From: Lachnospiraceae bacterium
Lineage (GTDB): Bacteria; Bacillota; Clostridia; Lachnospirales; Lachnospiraceae
NCBI GenBank assembly: GCA_015056885.1
Contig: SVFL01000028.1
Span: 1-36,487 of the forward strand
Length of the DNA stretch: 36,487 bases
Reading direction: 5' to 3'
The notes under the pieces were generated by a model that ran no database searches, was not told the origin of the DNA, and saw only the letters and a list, made by a program, of their open reading frames with translations. Position 1 is the stretch's first letter. Every line of letters begins with the position of its first letter. Shown in pieces: positions 32,666 through 36,487 of the stretch. Both the position numbers and the translations under genes were made by a program.

Positions 32666-35518
32666 ATGAAAATGTCTTTTGATTTTAGATCCAAATCTCT
32701 TAAGAATAGAAACAGACAGGAATATATGAATCATGATTGGGAGATGATGGATGAGGAAGCATGGGAAGGTTATGAGGAAACTGCCGATGAGTACGCAACA
32801 GAAGAATGTTTTGAGTCGGATGAGATAGATGAGTATTATGAAATGAATGAGACAGAAGAAGAGTGCTATGAGCCGGATGATTCTGAGCAGGACTATTCTG
32901 AAGAGTATGAAGCAGAAGTGACGGAAGGTGCTTATTGTGCGATGGAAGCATATGAGGAAGGCGAAGAATACTATGGTGAAGCAGAAGAGTACTATGAAGA
33001 GTATGACGGCACAGAATATGAAGGTGAAGCAGAAGAAGAAGGATACTATGCTGAAGAGGGCGATTCGGAATATTACGAAGAACAAGGCGAAGAGTATTAC
33101 GAAGAATATTATGAAGAGTACGACGGAGAAGATGCTCAGGCGTATTATGAGCAGGATGGTTATCTCCCGGAATATGAAGATGAAAGAAGAGAACGTAATG
33201 CTGTAGCGCCTGTGTCAAAGTGGATGGATTATATGATTGTGTTCGGCGCGGTGGCTATGCTTTTGATCGTAATTGTTTTGGGAGCGAAGCTGTTTTTGAG
33301 TGGCAGGGACAACACGGATACTGAGAATCTGCAGCAGGTAGGTAACCAACTGGCGGATATTGATATGATTGGTGAGCAGGGTCTGCTTGCCATGTCAGAT
33401 GCCCAAAAGGCTCTGCTGGAGGCTTCCAAACAACCTCAGGTTACAGAACCGCCACAGCCTACGGAAGAACCGGAATATGAAGAGGAAGAATATAATTATG
33501 ATGTAACGGTAAAGCTTAGCTTCACCTCTATTGAGAAAGACTTAAAGATTAAGTTTTTGAACAAGGATACGGGTAAGCTTGTTGGTAATGTACCATTTGG
33601 TGTAGAGTTGGTGAATCCGAATGGTGAAACGCTGTTTTGGTCGGATGATGATATGGATGGTATCATCTACAAAAAGAATCTTCCGGCAGGAAAGTATACT
33701 GTAAAAATGCAGGAACTGACCGGTGAAAAGTACAAGACCTATGCCATATCCCTGGTAGAATCCAAGGTGGATGTAAAGTCTAAGTTGGTATATGAAAAGG
33801 TGGATGTGGCTAACGAGATAAAGTCAGAGTCACAGGTAGATGTAAAGAAAGAAGATACAAAAAACAATAATTCTATTGTTGAAGAATATATGCAGGATAC
33901 GGTAGCTTGGGTGGAAAGTACTGTATTGGAGGAATCTTTTCAAGAAATAACCAAAACAACCATTCAGGATCCGTTGACATTGGCTATGGTCGGTTCATTT
34001 GTTCGTTTATCGGCCACAGATCCTTCTGTGGAACCTCCGGCAAATAATCCGGAGCCTGCACCGGTAGAAACAGCCACCCCGGAGCCTGTAGTAACACCAA
34101 CACCGGAACCTACAGCCACCCCGGAGCCTGTAGTAACAGCCACACCGGAACCCACAGCCACCCCGGAGCCTGTAGTAACACCAACACCGGAACCTACGGC
34201 TACACCGGAACCTACAGCCACACCGGAACCTACAGGAACACCGGAGCCTACAGGAACACCGGAGCCTACAGGAACACCGGAGCCTACAGGAACACCGGAA
34301 CCCAGCGGCTCACCTGAACCCAGTGAATCCCCTGAGCCAAGCGGATCGCCTGAACCAAGTGAATCACCTGCACCTAAGTTAGAGATGGTTACGCTGGAAA
34401 AGAAGACAGCAGTGGTTTATGCAGAGGACGAGAAACATTTAGAATTAGCTATAACATTAACACCAAATGATCTGAAGGATGTAACCTTATCAGCAGAATC
34501 TTCTGATTCCAGTGTAGCAACCGCAGATATTAAGGATGGCAAATTGGTTATAGTTGGTAAAAAGGAAGGTAAGAATATTACCATTACAGTTAGTGCAAAG
34601 ATTGGTGATGCAGAACCGGTTAAGGATACCTGTACCATTGAGGTAAAATTGAATCCTAAAAAAGACAGAACCACAGTCTTAAAGGATAATACAGGACGTG
34701 AGGTATTTGTATTCGAAAACAATGCATACAGAAATGCATACTATGCAGATTTTTATACCTTTGATAAATTCTATATCAAGAATGATGTGAAATATACCGG
34801 ATGGCAGACGCTTGACAATAAAGTGATGTACTTTGATGCAGCAGGCAAGTTTGTGACAGGACAGCAGGTTATTCAGGGTGTGAAGTACCAGTTTGCCAGT
34901 GATGGTTCCTTGGTAACCGGTACCGGAACTTTAGGTATCGATGTATCCAAGTGGAATGGTAATATCGATTGGAATGCGGTTAAGAATTCCGGAGTATCTT
35001 ATGTGATTATCCGTTGCGGATATCGTGGTTCATCAGCAGGTGCACTTATAGTGGATTCTAAGTTTAAGGAAAACATTAAGGGGGCTACGGCTGCAGGACT
35101 GAAAGTCGGAGTTTATTTCTTTACTCAGGCAATAGATAAGAACGAGGCCTTGGAAGAAGCATCCATGGTATTGGAGTTGATTAAGGATTATAAGATTTCT
35201 TATCCGGTATTTTTGGATGTGGAGCCCGGTGGTGGCAGAGCCGATTCCCTGAATGTGGCTACCAGAACGGAGATTTGTAAGACCTTTTGTGAAACCATTA
35301 AGCAGTATGGTTATACACCGGGAATCTATGCCAATAAGACCTGGCTGGAAACCAAGCTGGATATGAACGTATTAAATGCTTATAAGGTATGGTTGGCCCA
35401 GTACGCTTCCGAACCCACCTATCAGGGACGATATGATATGTGGCAGTACAAGGATACCGGCAAGATTGGCGGCATAACCGGTAGTGTTGACTTGAACCAA
35501 AGCTATTTGGGCTATTAA
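32666..35518 (+). CDS. membrane-anchored GH25 muramidase with Glu/Tyr-rich cytoplasmic tail and Pro/Thr stalk
   Basis: 950 residues in several blocks. Residues 1-185 form a cytoplasmic segment dominated by Glu and about 29 Tyr. One helix (about 187-211) gives an N-in, C-out topology. Next come a Cna-B/prealbumin-like beta region (about 275-375), a TPEPT/SPEPS stalk (about 465-570), a Big_2-like immunoglobulin domain (573-665), wall-binding-type Gly/Tyr repeats (about 690-750) and a GH25 lysozyme domain (756-950). GH25 acidic residues are visible: D759 in GIDVSKWNG, D851 and E853 in LDVEPGG, and the late VDLNQSY motif. The role is peptidoglycan muramidase activity outside the membrane, perhaps opening the wall for glycan export (inference). 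An operator-covered promoter precedes it. Confidence 0.88.
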   Translation: MKMSFDFRSKSLKNRNRQEYMNHDWEMMDEEAWEGYEETADEYATEECFESDEIDEYYEMNETEEECYEPDDSEQDYSEEYEAEVTEGAYCAMEAYEEGEEYYGEAEEYYEEYDGTEYEGEAEEEGYYAEEGDSEYYEEQGEEYYEEYYEEYDGEDAQAYYEQDGYLPEYEDERRERNAVAPVSKWMDYMIVFGAVAMLLIVIVLGAKLFLSGRDNTDTENLQQVGNQLADIDMIGEQGLLAMSDAQKALLEASKQPQVTEPPQPTEEPEYEEEEYNYDVTVKLSFTSIEKDLKIKFLNKDTGKLVGNVPFGVELVNPNGETLFWSDDDMDGIIYKKNLPAGKYTVKMQELTGEKYKTYAISLVESKVDVKSKLVYEKVDVANEIKSESQVDVKKEDTKNNNSIVEEYMQDTVAWVESTVLEESFQEITKTTIQDPLTLAMVGSFVRLSATDPSVEPPANNPEPAPVETATPEPVVTPTPEPTATPEPVVTATPEPTATPEPVVTPTPEPTATPEPTATPEPTGTPEPTGTPEPTGTPEPTGTPEPSGSPEPSESPEPSGSPEPSESPAPKLEMVTLEKKTAVVYAEDEKHLELAITLTPNDLKDVTLSAESSDSSVATADIKDGKLVIVGKKEGKNITITVSAKIGDAEPVKDTCTIEVKLNPKKDRTTVLKDNTGREVFVFENNAYRNAYYADFYTFDKFYIKNDVKYTGWQTLDNKVMYFDAAGKFVTGQQVIQGVKYQFASDGSLVTGTGTLGIDVSKWNGNIDWNAVKNSGVSYVIIRCGYRGSSAGALIVDSKFKENIKGATAAGLKVGVYFFTQAIDKNEALEEASMVLELIKDYKISYPVFLDVEPGGGRADSLNVATRTEICKTFCETIKQYGYTPGIYANKTWLETKLDMNVLNAYKVWLAQYASEPTYQGRYDMWQYKDTGKIGGITGSVDLNQSYLGY
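34070..34195 (+). repeat. three tandem 42-bp units encoding Ala-Thr-Pro-Glu-Pro repeats
   Basis: Copies at 34070-34111, 34112-34153 and 34154-34195 are almost identical; each encodes a 14-residue TATPEPVVTPTPEP-type unit of the extracellular stalk of the GH25 protein. Differences are few (for example in the middle copy near 34139). A unit of 14 codons keeps the frame on gain or loss, so stalk length can vary by slippage or recombination. Confidence 0.9.
34235..34288 (+). repeat. three perfect tandem 18-bp units (Gly-Thr-Pro-Glu-Pro-Thr)
   Basis: The 18-bp unit GGAACACCGGAGCCTACA occurs at 34235-34252, 34253-34270 and 34271-34288, then degenerates into Ser-Pro-Glu-Pro units up to about 34375. 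It continues the stalk of the GH25 protein and is in frame. Perfect identity between copies points to recent expansion. Confidence 0.9.
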
Positions 35519-35528
35519 GCAATAGGAC

Positions 35529-35557
35529 TAGCCATATTAGATAAATAATGGTATACT
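35529..35557 (+). promoter_or_regulatory. promoter upstream of rmlB
   Basis: The -10 box TATACT (35552-35557) has TGG before it (extended -10); at 17 bases upstream a weak -35 (TAGCCA, 4 of 6 matches) is present. The ten bases ATGGTATACT are shared exactly with the GH25 promoter at 32619-32628. An RBS AAGGAG (35581-35586) lies six bases before the ATG. No clear terminator separates it from the GH25 gene, so readthrough is possible. Confidence 0.65.
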
Positions 35558-35592
35558 GTTTGCGAGTAATAAGTAAGATAAAGGAGCTTAAG

Positions 35593-36487
35593 ATGAGAAC
35601 ATATTTAGTAACAGGCGGTGCCGGATTTATCGGTTCCAATTATATTCATTACATGTTTAAGAAATACGATAATGATATCCGTATTATCAACGTAGATGTA
35701 CTTACCTATGCAGGAAATCTGGAAAACTTAAAGGATGTGGAGAATAGAGATAACTACACCTTTGTAAGAGCAGATATTTGTGATAAAGAAGCAATTGCAA
35801 AGATTTTTGCAGAAAATGATATTGACCGTGTGGTACATTTTGCAGCAGAAAGCCATGTGGACAGAAGTATCCGTAATCCGGAAGTGTTCGTACAGACCAA
35901 TGTACTGGGTACTGCAGTAATGTTAAACTGTGCTAAAGCAGCCTGGGAGCTTCCTGACGGCAGCTTCAAGGAAGGAAAGAAGTTCCTTCATGTATCCACT
36001 GACGAAGTGTATGGCTCTCTGCCGGATGATGAAAATGCATTCTTCTATGAGACCACACCTTACGATCCTCACAGTCCTTACTCTGCAAGTAAGGCCAGCT
36101 CGGACATGCTGGTAAAGGCATATATGGACACCTACAAGTTCCCGGCCAACATTACCAACTGTTCTAACAACTACGGTCCTTATCAGTTCCCGGAGAAGCT
36201 GATTCCCCTGATTATCAACAATGCACTTCAGGGCAAGAAGCTTCCCGTATACGGTGACGGCAAGAACGTCCGTGACTGGTTATTCGTAGAAGACCATGCC
36301 AAGGCAATCGATATGGTACAGGAACAGGGCAGACTGTTCGAAACCTACAATATCGGCGGACATAACGAGAAGCAGAATATTGAAATCATCCATATCATTA
36401 TCGAAACCTTGCAGGAGATGCTTCCCGAAGGTGACCCCAGAAAGGCTCTGGTAAGCAAGGATTTAATCACCTATGTGGAGGACAGAA
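35593..36487 (+). CDS. rmlB: dTDP-glucose 4,6-dehydratase RmlB, 3'-truncated by the window edge
   Basis: Extended short-chain dehydrogenase that converts dTDP-glucose to dTDP-4-keto-6-deoxyglucose, the precursor of dTDP-rhamnose and dTDP-Fuc4N. 298 codons are visible of about 340-350 usual, and the frame is open at the right edge. Motifs are the NAD site GGAGFIGSN (about residues 8-16), STDEVYG with the catalytic Thr-Asp-Glu, YSASK (the YxxxK pair), NNYGPYQFPEKLIPL and RDWLFVEDHA. It supplies the substrate of the WecE-like enzyme at 26629, although other rml genes would normally follow downstream. Codon choice (many C-ending codons) looks more biased than in the membrane-protein genes, as in well-expressed genes. 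Confidence 0.93.
   Translation, partial: MRTYLVTGGAGFIGSNYIHYMFKKYDNDIRIINVDVLTYAGNLENLKDVENRDNYTFVRADICDKEAIAKIFAENDIDRVVHFAAESHVDRSIRNPEVFVQTNVLGTAVMLNCAKAAWELPDGSFKEGKKFLHVSTDEVYGSLPDDENAFFYETTPYDPHSPYSASKASSDMLVKAYMDTYKFPANITNCSNNYGPYQFPEKLIPLIINNALQGKKLPVYGDGKNVRDWLFVEDHAKAIDMVQEQGRLFETYNIGGHNEKQNIEIIHIIIETLQEMLPEGDPRKALVSKDLITYVEDR

Noticed and set aside
32700..33218. Long open frame on the minus strand opposite the Glu/Tyr-rich region
   Set aside because: The complement of GAA/GAG/TAT repeats lacks stops by composition and gives a Leu/His/Asn-rich product with no recognisable motif; the plus-strand protein has clear domains.
33964..34221. Minus-strand Val/Gly/Ser repeat frame
   Set aside because: It is the antisense of the TPEPT stalk repeats and has no start signal or domain of its own.
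34070..34375. Repeat array resembling a CRISPR-like structure
   Set aside because: Repeats are contiguous without unique spacers and translate in frame as a Pro/Thr stalk.
1..36487. Recent mobile-element or prophage origin of the locus
   Set aside because: No transposase, integrase, attachment repeat or phage structural gene was found; gtr-like genes alone are not evidence of a phage.

Overview
The window is an AT-leaning, densely coding segment that reads as a Clostridia genome, most likely Lachnospiraceae (inference). The grounds are strong AGGAGG-type ribosome sites, vegetative TTG-N17-TATAAT promoters, large families of poorly described polytopic glycan-locus membrane proteins, and a membrane-anchored GH25 muramidase with a Pro/Thr stalk. 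No RNA gene, CRISPR array or insertion sequence was found. Almost everything is a surface-glycan biosynthesis locus. The genus cannot be fixed by eye.

Region 1 (1-8102, + strand) starts inside pseC. It continues with two polyprenyl-phosphate glycosyltransferases, a GNAT N-acetyltransferase and three multi-pass membrane proteins resembling GT-C transferases. It ends at a strong intrinsic terminator (8113-8162). Region 2 (8174-31304, + strand) has its own near-consensus promoter and looks like one transcription unit of about 23 kb. In order it carries a GT52-like (sialyltransferase-type) transferase, a PglK/MsbA-type ABC flippase, a GT2 transferase, a large YfhO-like membrane protein and pseF. 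These are followed by an FkbH-like HAD protein, an acyl carrier protein, a second GNAT, pseI, proA, pseG, a GtrII-like membrane protein, a GtrB-like GT2, an acyltransferase-3, a membrane protein, a wecE-like aminotransferase and three further membrane-protein ORFs. It ends at a bidirectional terminator. Region 3 (31328-36487) holds a minus-strand membrane-anchored SGNH-like protein, a divergent regulatory region with a perfect 14-bp palindrome over the -35 box, a 950-residue membrane-anchored GH25 protein, and the 5' part of rmlB.

Together the genes encode CMP-pseudaminic acid synthesis (PseC, PseH candidates, PseG, PseI, PseF; PseB is not in the window). They also encode two steps toward dTDP-4-amino-4,6-dideoxygalactose (RmlB and WecE-like). 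Cytoplasmic transferases and an ABC flippase can build and export a lipid-linked glycan. Three polyprenyl-phosphate-sugar synthases and about eight GT-C-like membrane proteins could decorate it outside the cell. The most unusual element is the FkbH-ACP-GNAT cassette directly before pseI. FkbH proteins load glyceryl groups from 1,3-bisphosphoglycerate onto carrier proteins, so the cassette predicts an acyl-ACP-dependent (possibly glyceroyl) N-acylation of pseudaminic acid or of Fuc4N. Other oddities are a complete proA inside this operon, an in-frame amber codon between two membrane ORFs, an SGNH protein lacking its usual Ser and His, and a Glu/Tyr-rich cytoplasmic tail on the GH25 protein.
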